DNA of 63,899 bases from Candidatus Faecicola pullistercoris (GTDB taxonomy: Bacteria > Bacillota > Clostridia > Christensenellales > CAG-917), in NCBI GenBank assembly GCA_018714105.1, contig DVNW01000021.1:1-63899 (forward strand). The letters run 5' to 3'. Every line of letters starts with the position of its first letter. Positions within the stretch are counted from its first letter, which is position 1. Below the pieces are notes generated by a model, which worked only from the letters and a program-made list of their open reading frames with translations, was not told where the DNA came from and searched no databases. Shown piece by piece: positions 34,176-44,735 of the stretch. Position numbers and translations under genes: made by a program.

Positions 34176-35333
34176 TTAAGCAGCCTGAGGAAGGGCGCCG
34201 GTCAGGGCGGCGTTGTTTTCCATCACGTTGCGGAGGAACATGCAGATTTGCGTGTTGTCAATCACATCGGGTAAGGTTTCGTCCTGTTTGCAGTACATAA
34301 AATAATATACGTTGTTTGCCGTATGCTGTCCCGATTTGAAGCTGTCGTCGCCGGGATTCGGGTCGTTTTGCAGTTTGCCCGTTTCGTGATCGGCCGTTAC
34401 CATGACTACGGTATCCCCGTCGGCGGCCGCCCATTCGACAACTGCCTTCACGGCCCTGTCAAAGGCCATAAGCTGGTCTACCATGCCGTCGAAATCGTTG
34501 CTGTGGCTTTCCTTATCTATATGGCTGGCCTCTATCATCAGGAAAAAGCCGTTTTCGTCCGAACGCTTTTCGAGGCTGTCTATCGCGGCAAGGCAGAGTT
34601 CGGCAAGCGTGGGAGCCGCGTCCGTACCCGTACCCGTGTCGATTTGGTCGAAGCAGGCGATATATCTGCCTTCGCCGCTTTCGTTTCTGACGACGTCGAG
34701 GCTGTTGTAGTACGCTACACCGTTAGCGGACATAAGGTCTTTCTTGCCGTCGAAGTACTCCTTACCCGCACCCATGATAACGTCGACGTTGCCGGTAATC
34801 TGACAGTTTGCTATTTCGTCCGTCAATCCGCGGTCTTTGGCGTGCGCCGTAAAGGAAGCGGGAGTCGCGCCCGTAGGCGTTTCGGTAGCTATAACGCCCG
34901 TGGCCTTGTTAAGACTGGCCGCGAATTCCGTCATATTGGTTATGTTTGCGCCCATAGAATAAGCTATCCTGCCGTTCGTAACCTTTACCCCGCACGAAAG
35001 CGCCGTGCCTGCCGCCGCGCTGTCCGTTACGTTGTCGCTGAAAGAAAAGGTTTCGACCTGGCCTTGTCTGAGTGCCAGGCTTTCCATGTAAAGGCTGTCG
35101 ACGCCTCGGTCCGTTTTGGCGGTAGCGATATGGTTAACGCCCATACCGTCGCCGATCATAAGTATTACGTTTTTGGCGGACAAATCGGTGTCGCCATACT
35201 CTATAAGTGCAATGCGCGCGTCCCTGCTGCTTTGGGTAACCGCGAATACCGAGCACAAACCGATAACTCCGCAGCAGATAAGTATTACCAACGCGAGCGC
35301 CGTTGTTTTGAAAACCTTTATTGCTTTACTCAT
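34176..35333 (-). CDS. alkaline phosphatase (PhoA family), membrane-anchored or secreted
   Basis: The product is 385 aa from the ATG at 35333, chosen because AGGAGGAAAAA lies just upstream; the longer frame from 35414 has no such site and would cross the promoter. A hydrophobic N-terminal segment (residues 11-33) acts as signal or anchor. PhoA residues are visible: NVILMIGDGMG (Asp62), DSAAAGTALSCGV with nucleophile Ser105, a metal site in HIDKESHSND, and VTADHETG. It should hydrolyse phosphomonoesters outside the cell. It is a single gene on the minus strand. Pho-type regulation cannot be judged from the sequence. Confidence 0.92.
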   Translation of the reverse strand: MSKAIKVFKTTALALVILICCGVIGLCSVFAVTQSSRDARIALIEYGDTDLSAKNVILMIGDGMGVNHIATAKTDRGVDSLYMESLALRQGQVETFSFSDNVTDSAAAGTALSCGVKVTNGRIAYSMGANITNMTEFAASLNKATGVIATETPTGATPASFTAHAKDRGLTDEIANCQITGNVDVIMGAGKEYFDGKKDLMSANGVAYYNSLDVVRNESGEGRYIACFDQIDTGTGTDAAPTLAELCLAAIDSLEKRSDENGFFLMIEASHIDKESHSNDFDGMVDQLMAFDRAVKAVVEWAAADGDTVVMVTADHETGKLQNDPNPGDDSFKSGQHTANNVYYFMYCKQDETLPDVIDNTQICMFLRNVMENNAALTGALPQAA

Positions 35334-35363
35334 TTTTTCCTCCTGTAGGATCTTGCTTTTTTC

Positions 35364-35392
35364 AGTATAGCACATGGAAAAGGCGTTTTGAA
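35364..35392 (-). promoter_or_regulatory. promoter of the alkaline phosphatase gene
   Basis: On the minus strand TTCAAA (35392-35387) and TATACT (35369-35364) are separated by 17 bp, and the -10 is preceded by TGC (extended -10). Confidence 0.65.
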
Positions 35393-35452
35393 ACAATTTT
35401 TTCGTTTTGTCCATATTTTTTAACCGATTTTGTATTATTTCGTTGCACTTAA

Positions 35453-36925
<1,473 letters not shown>

Positions 36926-36940
36926 TAATTTTACTTATTA

Positions 36941-36965
36941 AGGGCGGGCAACCGCCCTTTTTTAA
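36941..36965 (+). terminator. rho-independent terminator of gdhA
   Basis: Stem agggcgg / ccgccct with a gcaa loop and a tttttta tail. Confidence 0.92.
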
Positions 36966-37024
36966 TTTATCCGTCTGAGAACAAGTATTTTTGAAAGGCC
37001 GACGGAATTAAACGATTTTTACTA

Positions 37025-37053
37025 TTGATTATTAACCCTTTTTGTGTTAAAAT
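37025..37053 (+). promoter_or_regulatory. promoter of the SDR gene
   Basis: TTGATT (37025-37030) and TAAAAT (37048-37053) are separated by 17 bp. Confidence 0.7.
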
Positions 37054-37070
37054 TCTAAATAGGTACGGTT

Positions 37071-37871
37071 ATGAAAAAGATATTGCCGAAAACGATAGTC
37101 ATAACGGGCGCAAGCAAGGGAATAGGTCTGCGTCTGTGCGAAAGGCTCAAAGCGCAAGGGCATAACGTGGTCGCCCTGGCGCGCTCGATTGAAGACAAAC
37201 CTCCGTTTTTCTTCAGATGCGACGTGTCGGATTTCAACAGACTGCAGGAAGTGTTCGGGATAGTCGCCGGTCATTTCGGCGTTATCGACGTAGTCATAAA
37301 CAACGCGGGTTTCGGGCAGTCTGGCGCTCTCGAACTTATCGACGCGGATAGTATCGATAAAATCGTGGACGTAAATCTGAAAGGTCCCGTATACGCTTGC
37401 AAGTGCGCTCTCGGTTATATGAAGCCGGGTTCGAGGATTATCAATATAAGTTCGGCGGCGGCTTTCGTGCCTATGCCTTTCAGGACTATGTACTCCGTCA
37501 CAAAATCCGCGGTGAACATGCTGTCGAAGGGCTTGAGTATGGAACTTGAAGGGACGGGAATAGAGGTATCCGCATTATGCCTCGGCGACATAAAAACCGA
37601 TTTTTTCCTGCATCGCGACGCCGTGACTTTGACGTCGGACAGGTACGGAGACCGGATAAAAAATGTGGACGACTTCGTAACGAGCAGGCAGTCTGCGGGC
37701 AAAAAGGCGGATTTGGACAGAACAGTTGATAAAATAATAAAAAAAACATTCTGCAAAAAGCCTAAGGACATGAACATAATAGGCGGGAAATGGAAAATTA
37801 TCTATATTGCCGTTAAGTTTTTGCCCGCTTCGGTTTCGGCGGGAATAGTAAAAAGAATTTTCGGCGATTAG
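37071..37871 (+). CDS. short-chain dehydrogenase/reductase (SDR)
   Basis: The product is 266 aa, classical SDR size. The nucleotide loop is TGASKGIGLRL (T-G-x-x-x-G-I-G), followed by NNAGFGQSGALE (N-N-A-G), SSAAAFVPMP with the catalytic serine, and YSVTKSAVNML (Y-x-x-x-K). It should be an NAD(P)-dependent oxidoreductase acting on a hydroxy or keto group; the substrate is not predictable. The C-terminal part has a hydrophobic stretch near residues 240-260. It is followed after 81-100 bp by the GGDEF-EAL gene. Confidence 0.9.
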   Translation: MKKILPKTIVITGASKGIGLRLCERLKAQGHNVVALARSIEDKPPFFFRCDVSDFNRLQEVFGIVAGHFGVIDVVINNAGFGQSGALELIDADSIDKIVDVNLKGPVYACKCALGYMKPGSRIINISSAAAFVPMPFRTMYSVTKSAVNMLSKGLSMELEGTGIEVSALCLGDIKTDFFLHRDAVTLTSDRYGDRIKNVDDFVTSRQSAGKKADLDRTVDKIIKKTFCKKPKDMNIIGGKWKIIYIAVKFLPASVSAGIVKRIFGD

Positions 37872-37952
37872 AAAAAGCGAGAGGGGGACGCCTTACGGGC
37901 GTAAAGAACAATTAAAGGTATTAAGAAAGGATTTAAATATTTCAGCGCGAAT

Positions 37953-40343
37953 TTGTTTTCCAAACTTTTCGTGCCCGTTGTTGCGGTGATGCTGACAGTA
38001 TGCGCATTCACCCTTATAGGCTATTATCAGAAATCCATAAAAATAGTTACGGGACAGGTTGACGAGGAGTCGGCTTTGCTTTCAAGCAAGCTTTCTTCCG
38101 AGGTGGAGAATCTGGAAGATTCCCTTAAATCATATACCAACGAGAACGGTTCGGTATTTTCTTTCTTTTTCAATTTGGAAATTTATAACCCCGACAGAAC
38201 GCCCGAAACTTATAACTGCCAAAGTTACAACGTAACGGAGCAGGAATATTATCCCGAGATAATGCGAAATCTGAGCGGGTTCGTAAAGCGCAAAACGGCC
38301 GTCAGCAGATTTTGGCTGAGCGACGTCAAATCGGCCGTCGCTTTCGGATGCAGGCGTCTTGCGGACGGCAGCACGCAAAACTACACGGCAGACCCGTCTT
38401 ATCGCCCGTCCGACTCGTTATGGTATGACTATATTATCCTTAATAAAACCACATATCTCACGAAACCGTACTTTATCAACGATGAAAATGGTAATAAAGT
38501 GCCTGTTATGAGTTTAGCGGTGCCGATGGTCAACGAATGGGACGAGGTTTCGGCGGTAGCCGCTTTGGATATCAATCTGTCCGGCATATCGGATTTTGCG
38601 GCATATACGGGCGTATGCTCGGTATCCGCTTCGGACGGCAGCCTGATATATCTCGACGGACGGAACGATTATTTCGACGGCCATACGTTCAAGTCCTACG
38701 AAGACTTTTTCGTGCAGAAAAAATTTAACGTGATAGCTTCCCACGCGCCCGTGGAATACAACGGTGCGGACTACATTATCGGAAACAAACGCGTTTCGCT
38801 TTTCGGTACCGAGTGGACGGTTACAGCCGCCAAATCCTACGATTTGGTCAACGAAATATTTTATTCTACGGCCAGATTCGTTATATGTATGTTTTTGGTA
38901 GCCATGCTGGTGATTACCGTGGTTAATTCGGCCGTGGCGTGGTGGGTTGTCAAACCTATCAAGCAAATTACCGCCGCAACTTCGGCCATAGCCAAAGGCG
39001 ACTATTTCGTAAAGCTTCACAACGACAGAAAGGACGAACTGGGCGTTTTGGCGGATACCGTGGATTCCGCTCTCGACAGCCTGCGCAACCGCGCGCAGTT
39101 CGACACTCTTACCGGACTGTACCGCAAGGAAGCGTTTATGGAAATAGCCCCCGCGGTGCTTCACGATAATCATTCTTTCGCGGTGGTTCAGTCAGAGATA
39201 AGAGGCTTTAAAATGGTGGTTGACCTGTTCGGCAGGCAGGAGGCGGACGCCCTTCTGAAGTTTTACGCTCAGCTTCTGAAGGAAACTCTCCCCGCGGGCA
39301 GCTATGCGGCAAGATACGACGACGACAGGTTTTGCATGATAATGCCTTTTTACGGAAACCGCGGGCTGATAAGCGGCGTGAAATCCATTAACCAAAGACT
39401 TGCGGGTTATTCGCTTAACGTTACGCTTTCCGCCATGGCCGGCGTGTATATTGTAAACGACGAAAGCCTTTCTTTAGAGGCCATGTGCGACAAGGCGGCT
39501 TTTGCTTTGCAGAAATGGACCACGGAGGAGAACGCGGACAACGTTTATTTCTATAACGAGACCATGCGGCGTCAGATGCTGGACGATCAGACTCTCGAGG
39601 GGTATCTGGATCAGGCCCTCGAAGAAGGCCAGTTTTACGTTCAGTTACAGCCCAAAGTCAATTGCGTTACCGAAAAAGTGGTGGGCGCCGAGGCCCTCGT
39701 GAGATGGAGACATCCTAACAGAGGCAATATTCCGCCGTCGAGATTCGTGCCCATGTTCGAAAAGAGAGGCACGGTGGCAAAGCTCGACGCGTATATCAGA
39801 GAGCAGACCGTAAAAACTTTAAAAGTTCTTAACGCAAACGGAATAGATATTTCGGTATCTGTAAATATGTCCCGTCTTAACATTTTCGACGACGATATCA
39901 CAGAGCAGATTGTAGAGCTTGCGGACAGATATTCCGTTCCTCACGGCAAGCTGGAACTCGAATTTACCGAAAGCGCCTTTTTCGCCGACGTGGAAAAAAT
40001 GTACGAAGTCATGAAGTCGCTCAGAAAGGAAGGGTTCAAAGTGGCAATAGACGATTTCGGTTCGGGGTTTTCGTCGCTCAACATGCTCAAAGACGCCCCC
40101 GTGGATATAGTCAAGCTCGACAAGGAGTTTTTCGGGCAGGCGCTTATGTCCCCGAAAGGAAAAACCATTATAGAATTTATCGTTAAAATGATTAAGAAAC
40201 TGGGGCTTGCCGTAGTGGCCGAAGGCATCGAGAACGAAAGTCAGGTGGAAATTCTCAAAAAACTCGGAGGCGTTACGGTACAGGGATTTTATTATTCCAA
40301 GGCCTTGTCCACGGAAGATTTCATAGATTTTTGTAAAAAATAA
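37953..40343 (+). CDS. Cache-HAMP-GGDEF(degenerate)-EAL c-di-GMP signalling protein
   Basis: The product is 796 aa counted from the TTG at 37953. Order: membrane helix (about 3-24), extracellular Cache-like sensor (about 30-300), second helix (about 308-332), HAMP (VKPIKQITAATSAIAKGDYF), GGDEF domain and EAL domain. The GGDEF site is ARYDDDRF (453-460), so cyclase activity is unlikely. The EAL domain keeps GAEALVRWRHP (Glu580), SVNMSRLN, ELEFTESAF, IDDFGSGFSSL (Asp700, 701), VKLDKEF, VAEGIENE and VQGFYYSK, so phosphodiesterase activity is likely. The start is uncertain: the frame is open back to 37905, without an ATG or GTG. Confidence 0.9.
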   Translation: MFSKLFVPVVAVMLTVCAFTLIGYYQKSIKIVTGQVDEESALLSSKLSSEVENLEDSLKSYTNENGSVFSFFFNLEIYNPDRTPETYNCQSYNVTEQEYYPEIMRNLSGFVKRKTAVSRFWLSDVKSAVAFGCRRLADGSTQNYTADPSYRPSDSLWYDYIILNKTTYLTKPYFINDENGNKVPVMSLAVPMVNEWDEVSAVAALDINLSGISDFAAYTGVCSVSASDGSLIYLDGRNDYFDGHTFKSYEDFFVQKKFNVIASHAPVEYNGADYIIGNKRVSLFGTEWTVTAAKSYDLVNEIFYSTARFVICMFLVAMLVITVVNSAVAWWVVKPIKQITAATSAIAKGDYFVKLHNDRKDELGVLADTVDSALDSLRNRAQFDTLTGLYRKEAFMEIAPAVLHDNHSFAVVQSEIRGFKMVVDLFGRQEADALLKFYAQLLKETLPAGSYAARYDDDRFCMIMPFYGNRGLISGVKSINQRLAGYSLNVTLSAMAGVYIVNDESLSLEAMCDKAAFALQKWTTEENADNVYFYNETMRRQMLDDQTLEGYLDQALEEGQFYVQLQPKVNCVTEKVVGAEALVRWRHPNRGNIPPSRFVPMFEKRGTVAKLDAYIREQTVKTLKVLNANGIDISVSVNMSRLNIFDDDITEQIVELADRYSVPHGKLELEFTESAFFADVEKMYEVMKSLRKEGFKVAIDDFGSGFSSLNMLKDAPVDIVKLDKEFFGQALMSPKGKTIIEFIVKMIKKLGLAVVAEGIENESQVEILKKLGGVTVQGFYYSKALSTEDFIDFCKK

Positions 40344-40375
40344 ACGGCATTGTTTTATATCCGTGTTAATTTATT

Positions 40376-40403
40376 TTGCATTTTGCTTTTTTTGTGCTAT
40401 TAT
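40376..40403 (+). promoter_or_regulatory. promoter of the condensation-like gene
   Basis: TTGCAT (40376-40381) and TATTAT (40398-40403) are separated by 16 bp, with TGC before the -10. Confidence 0.65.
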
Positions 40404-40445
40404 ATTTTAAAATTAATTGTAAATAATTTTTAAAAGGTATATATT

Positions 40446-41726
40446 ATGAAAAAAACTTATCTCCCTGCGGAAACATGGGACAGAATGCAATATCTCTTCC
40501 GCAGGTACTACGACGGTATGATGCATGCCGTATTTTACTATGATTCCGAGCTGGATAAAGAGGTGCTGGTAAAGGCTTATACCGACGTAATTACCCGTAT
40601 CCCCGTACTGCACTCGTCCTACGAGTATAATCCCGTCAAACCCAGATGGAGGGTAAACGAGGTCTTTTCGGCGGACGATTTCTTTTCCTTTATCGAGACG
40701 GATTCGCCCGAAGAGGAAACCGAAAAGTTTATTACCCGGCGCATTAATCCCAAATCGGTATGTCAGATCAGAATAGGACTTATCCGCTCGGCGGGCAAGG
40801 ATACTCTGTGCGTGGTACAGAATCATATGTGTGCCGACGGCGGAGATTTTAAGGTATTCAACGCCAAAATAGCGGAGTATTATTCCGCTCTTTTAAGCGG
40901 CACTCAGGACAGCGTTGTCGTTAAAAACGGAACGAGGGCGGCCACGCAGATTTACGATACGATGCCCCCTGAAAAGGCCGAAAAGGCAAAAGCTCTTTAC
41001 AAAAACGTTTCCAACGTGCCGTCAAAGGTACGGTTTCCCTTTGCCAGGCCGGACAACGACGTTTGCAGAATTCTGAGAAGGCGTCTGCCCGCAGAATCCT
41101 TTGCCAATATCAGGAAAAACGGAAAGGCCATGGGCGCGACCGTAAACGATATTCTGCTGGCTGCATATATTCTGGCGGTTTATAAGATGACAACTCCCGC
41201 CGACGGCGTTATTTCCGTGCCGAATATGATCGATATGAGAAGACATATCGAGGGCGGACAAACGGCAGGATTCACGAATATGACGGGCTTTATGCCGTGC
41301 TCGGTGAAGGTAGACCCCAAGGATAACCTCGAAGACGTAATCAAAAAAGTGCAGATAAGCCTGGAACCTTCCAAAAAGGACGAATTCGTAGGGCTGTACG
41401 GATTGCCTCTGCTGACGCTGGCGTTTAAGATTTTCCCTCAGGCCATCGCCGAAACCGCAATCAGAATAGGGTATCAGAACCCCCTGATAGGCATGAGCAA
41501 CATAGGACTTCTGAATCAGAAGGATTACGCTATGGGCGACAAACTCCCTTATTACGCATGGTATACCGGCGCAATCAAGTACAAGCCTTATATTCAGCTT
41601 GCGGCCACTACTTTTATGGGCGAGATTACTTTCTCGGTTGCCGTAAGATGCAACGAGGAAGACTGCAAGATTATAGACGGTTTTTACAATATCCTGTTCG
41701 GACTTCTCGGGCAGCTCGATTATTGA
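40446..41726 (+). CDS. stand-alone condensation/acyltransferase-like protein
   Basis: The product is 426 aa and soluble. The pattern VVQNHMCADGGDF (His127, Asp131, Gly132) is the H-x-x-x-D-G catalytic motif of the chloramphenicol acetyltransferase / NRPS condensation / alcohol-acetyltransferase superfamily. ATVNDILLAAYILAVYK and a later FTNMTGFMPCSV segment match the usual C-terminal lobe of that fold. There is no carrier-protein or adenylation domain nearby. It probably transfers an acyl group to a hydroxyl or amine; substrates are unknown. It has its own promoter and terminator. Confidence 0.75.
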   Translation: MKKTYLPAETWDRMQYLFRRYYDGMMHAVFYYDSELDKEVLVKAYTDVITRIPVLHSSYEYNPVKPRWRVNEVFSADDFFSFIETDSPEEETEKFITRRINPKSVCQIRIGLIRSAGKDTLCVVQNHMCADGGDFKVFNAKIAEYYSALLSGTQDSVVVKNGTRAATQIYDTMPPEKAEKAKALYKNVSNVPSKVRFPFARPDNDVCRILRRRLPAESFANIRKNGKAMGATVNDILLAAYILAVYKMTTPADGVISVPNMIDMRRHIEGGQTAGFTNMTGFMPCSVKVDPKDNLEDVIKKVQISLEPSKKDEFVGLYGLPLLTLAFKIFPQAIAETAIRIGYQNPLIGMSNIGLLNQKDYAMGDKLPYYAWYTGAIKYKPYIQLAATTFMGEITFSVAVRCNEEDCKIIDGFYNILFGLLGQLDY

Positions 41727-41730
41727 AAAC

Positions 41731-41756
41731 GCGGGACGCAAGTCCCGTTTTTTGTT
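41731..41756 (+). terminator. terminator after the condensation-like gene
   Basis: Stem cgggac / gtcccg with a gcaa loop and a tttttt tail. Confidence 0.88.
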
Positions 41757-41783
41757 GCCTTGCGCCCCTTCGCGTCATTGGCG

Positions 41784-41812
41784 TTGACTTACGGGAATAA
41801 ATGGAGTATTAT
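41784..41812 (+). promoter_or_regulatory. promoter of galU-galE
   Basis: TTGACT (41784-41789) and TATTAT (41807-41812) are separated by 17 bp; a TATAAT overlaps at 41810-41815 with 20-bp spacing. Confidence 0.65.
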
Positions 41813-41840
41813 AATAATAACAAATTACGGGAGGTTCTTT

Positions 41841-42716
41841 ATGATAAATAAAGCCGTTATCCTGGCCGGAGGAAGAGGAACGAGGTTTCTGCCTTACACC
41901 AAGGCGTGCGCAAAGGAAATGATTAACCTCGTGGATAAACCCGCGTTGCAGTATATAGTGGAAGAATGCGCAGAGGCGGGAATAAAGGATATTCTAATCA
42001 TCGATACCAAGGATAAGCCCGAAATAGCAAAACATTTCTCGCACGACGCCGAGTATGAGGCTTTCCTCGAGGAAAGAAACAAACAGAAAGAACTCGATAT
42101 AATACGCTCCGTGGCCGATATGGCCAAAGTTACCTGTAAGCATCAGGATAAGGCGTTGGGAAGCGGGCACGCGGTTATGCTTGCCGAGGAGTTCGCAGAC
42201 GGACAGCCGTTTGCCGTGCTTAACGGCGACGACCTTATGTATACGGAACCCGGAAAGGATACCTGCATAGGCCAGATTGCCTCCTGTTTCGACAAATGCG
42301 GCACAAGCGTCATCGGCGTGCAGGAAGTATCCCCCGAAGTGATTTACAAATACAGCTCCTGCGACGTGGTTTCCGCAGAAGGCAGAACGCTGAAAATCAA
42401 GTCCATTATTGAAAAGCCCGAGCCCGGAACGCAGCCCAGTAATTATTCTTCGCTGGGCAGATACGTATGCTCGGCGGATTTCTTTTCCTATCTCAGACGT
42501 ACGCCTTTTTCTGCCAGCGGCGAAATTTATCTGACCGACGCTTTTAAATTGCAGGCGCAGGAAAAGGGAATATACGCCTACGTGTTCGACGCCGTCCGCT
42601 ACGATACGGGCGATAAGCTGGGATACTTGCAGGCTACAGTGGAATACGCTCTCAGGGACAGTGCTCTGGCCCTGCCGTTTAAAAAATATTTAAAGGAGAT
42701 AACCCGAAAACTATGA
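41841..42716 (+). CDS. galU: UTP-glucose-1-phosphate uridylyltransferase GalU
   Basis: The product is 291 aa from the ATG at 41841, with GGGAGG upstream; the longer frame crosses the promoter. It begins [20 protein letters not shown], the nucleotidyltransferase signature, and has [29 protein letters not shown] (metal aspartates), SIIEKPEPG and GEIYLTDA. It makes UDP-glucose from UTP and glucose-1-phosphate. The next gene, galE, overlaps it by 4 bp (ATGA), so UDP-glucose and UDP-galactose supply are coupled, for cell-surface glycans or galactose use. Confidence 0.95.
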   Translation: MINKAVILAGGRGTRFLPYTKACAKEMINLVDKPALQYIVEECAEAGIKDILIIDTKDKPEIAKHFSHDAEYEAFLEERNKQKELDIIRSVADMAKVTCKHQDKALGSGHAVMLAEEFADGQPFAVLNGDDLMYTEPGKDTCIGQIASCFDKCGTSVIGVQEVSPEVIYKYSSCDVVSAEGRTLKIKSIIEKPEPGTQPSNYSSLGRYVCSADFFSYLRRTPFSASGEIYLTDAFKLQAQEKGIYAYVFDAVRYDTGDKLGYLQATVEYALRDSALALPFKKYLKEITRKL

Positions 42717-43729
42717 GTAAAATTCTCGTAACGGGTGGCATGGGCTATATCGGCAGCCATACCGTGATTGAACTGATTAACAAAGGCTACGAGCCCGTGA
42801 TAGCGGATAATCTTTGCAACAGCAAAATAGGGGTTCTGGACAGGATAAAAACCATTACAGGAGTCAAACCCGCATTTTATAAGATTGATTTAAAGGATAA
42901 AGCCGCTCTTTCCGAAGTTTTCAAAAAGGAAAAATTTGACGACGTTATTCATTTCGCGGGGCTTAAATGCGTGCCCGAAAGCGTTGTCAAACCTTTGGAT
43001 TATTATAAAAACAACATTTATTCGACCATTGCACTTATAGAATGCATGAAGGAATTCGGCGTGAAGAATCTGGTATTCAGCAGTTCGGCCACCGTTTACG
43101 GAACTCCCGCTTCCGTGCCCATAACTGAGGAGTTTCCCACCGGCGGCTGTACTAATCCGTACGGCCAAACCAAATTCATGCTGGAACTCATACTCAAAGA
43201 CGTTCAGAAAGCCGACAACTCGTTCAATATCGCCTTGCTGAGGTACTTTAATCCCATAGGCGCGCACGAAAGCGGGCTTATAGGCGAGGACCCCAACGGT
43301 ATTCCCAACAACCTCGTTCCTTATATCACGCAGGTGGCCGTCGGAAAACTGCCTTGTCTGAACGTGTGCGGAAACGATTATCCCACCCCCGACGGAACGG
43401 GCGTCAGAGACTATATTCACGTTGTCGACCTGGCCAAGGGACATCTTGCCGCCATCGACAAGCTGCATACCGGTTGCGGCCTTGCAGTATATAATCTGGG
43501 TACGGGTAAAGGCTACAGCGTTCTGCAGATGGTAGAGGCTTTCGGAAAGGTAGTGGGTAAGCCTATCAATTACAGGATTGCTCCCAGAAGAGCGGGCGAT
43601 ATCGCCGAATGCTATGCGGATTGCTCTCTCGCGCTCAAAGAACTCGGCTGGAAAGCGGAATACGACCTGGAAAGAATGGCTACCGACAGCTGGCGCTGGC
43701 AGAAAAACAATCCGAACGGGCTCGAGTAA
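42713..43729 (+). CDS. galE: UDP-glucose 4-epimerase GalE
   Basis: The product is 338 aa, standard GalE length, an extended SDR. It has [17 protein letters not shown] (G-x-x-G-x-x-G), [32 protein letters not shown] with the catalytic S/T region, [11 protein letters not shown] (Y-x-x-x-K) and [13 protein letters not shown]. It interconverts UDP-glucose and UDP-galactose with bound NAD. Together with the GH2 enzyme and the GPH symporters it makes galactoside use plausible. Confidence 0.96.
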   Translation: MSKILVTGGMGYIGSHTVIELINKGYEPVIADNLCNSKIGVLDRIKTITGVKPAFYKIDLKDKAALSEVFKKEKFDDVIHFAGLKCVPESVVKPLDYYKNNIYSTIALIECMKEFGVKNLVFSSSATVYGTPASVPITEEFPTGGCTNPYGQTKFMLELILKDVQKADNSFNIALLRYFNPIGAHESGLIGEDPNGIPNNLVPYITQVAVGKLPCLNVCGNDYPTPDGTGVRDYIHVVDLAKGHLAAIDKLHTGCGLAVYNLGTGKGYSVLQMVEAFGKVVGKPINYRIAPRRAGDIAECYADCSLALKELGWKAEYDLERMATDSWRWQKNNPNGLE

Positions 43730-43750
43730 CGCTGTTACCCAAAGCAGGTT

Positions 43751-43777
43751 AAAAGACGGCTTATGCCGTCTTTTTTA
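43751..43777. terminator. bidirectional terminator between galE and the DUF421 gene
   Basis: Stem aaaagacggc / gccgtctttt with a ttat loop, flanked by A and T runs. Confidence 0.9.
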
Positions 43778-44485
43778 TTGAAAAATGGAATTGAGCTGCC
43801 GCGTATGGTTTTTCTTGTAAATTCCGAGAGTGCCTTTTTCGTCGAGTGTGGCAAGAAAAATCTCGGATATTTCGCCCGCGTTTTTTGCCGCAAGTTCCTT
43901 TTTCAACCAGCTTTCGTCCTTGCCCATGGCATGCAGGTTCCGGTGCATGGTCTTGCCGTCTATAATGACGTTGGCAAGCAGCCCCGCCTTTTCCACGGGA
44001 ATGGACAGGTCGGACGCGGTTACGGGTTTTGCGCACGATTTGGGCAGTACCGAAAGCTGTCCGCTGGTTTCCAGAACGGCATGGCTGACTTCGCTTATAT
44101 CGAAGTATCCCTGTATGCGCAATTCGCGCAACAAGTCGTTTATGTCGTAATGTGAGTACTTTAAACCCCGTTCCAGGATAAGTCCGTTGCTTATCAGCAT
44201 TATCGGCTTGCCTGTTATAATACGCCTGAGCCATATGCTTTTGCTGGTAAGTATGGCGGTTAAAACGGCTGCTCCCACGAATATTGCCATGCTCATAATC
44301 GCGCCCCAGATATCGAGAGAGGTGTCGATACATACCGCCCCCGATACCGAACCTACCGTTATGGCAGTTACGAAGTCGTAAAACGTCAGCTGAGATATAA
44401 AACGCTGGCCGGCTATCCTGGCAAGTATCAGAAGTACGATAAGCGCCACAAGTGTTCTTATTAGTATATCGAGGTAAAGATTCAT
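43775..44485 (-). CDS. DUF421-domain membrane protein (YetF/YdfR-like)
   Basis: The product is 236 aa from the ATG at 44485, which has AAAGGAG just upstream, rather than the longer frame from 44518. Three N-terminal membrane helices include ILIRTLVALIVLLILARIAG and the hallmark QRFISQLTFYDFVTAITVGS. A cytoplasmic domain of DUF421 type follows, with KPIMLISNGLI and LRELRIQGYFDISEV. Members are common in spore-forming Firmicutes, some linked to spore germination or stress, but the biochemical role is unknown. It is a single minus-strand gene. Confidence 0.88.
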   Translation of the reverse strand: MNLYLDILIRTLVALIVLLILARIAGQRFISQLTFYDFVTAITVGSVSGAVCIDTSLDIWGAIMSMAIFVGAAVLTAILTSKSIWLRRIITGKPIMLISNGLILERGLKYSHYDINDLLRELRIQGYFDISEVSHAVLETSGQLSVLPKSCAKPVTASDLSIPVEKAGLLANVIIDGKTMHRNLHAMGKDESWLKKELAAKNAGEISEIFLATLDEKGTLGIYKKNHTRQLNSIFQ

Positions 44486-44654
44486 GTTCCGCTCCTTTGC
44501 GATTTTTCTTTCTGTCATTTTTGACTAAGGGCGGTTTTTATATACTCAGTAAATAATTATTAGTACTATTTTTATGTTTCAAGCCGTTTTTTACTATTCG
44601 GTTGGCGCGGACCGCCGCGGAACGGTACGCAGGGCGATATTTGTCGAATTTTGT

Positions 44655-44683
44655 TTGACTACTTCTTATAAATAGAATATAAT
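44655..44683 (+). promoter_or_regulatory. promoter of the export/surface operon
   Basis: TTGACT (44655-44660) and TATAAT (44678-44683) are separated by 17 bp. Confidence 0.8.
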
Positions 44684-44735
44684 GGCTTAAGTAATTACTA
44701 TTCTGAAAAACTTATTCGGTTTTTGAGAGGTGGCA

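Noticed and set aside
34323..35348. Plus-strand open frame (341 aa) across the alkaline phosphatase gene
   Set aside because: The minus strand encodes a complete PhoA-type protein with signal, Ser nucleophile and metal sites. The plus frame has no ribosome-binding site or motifs.
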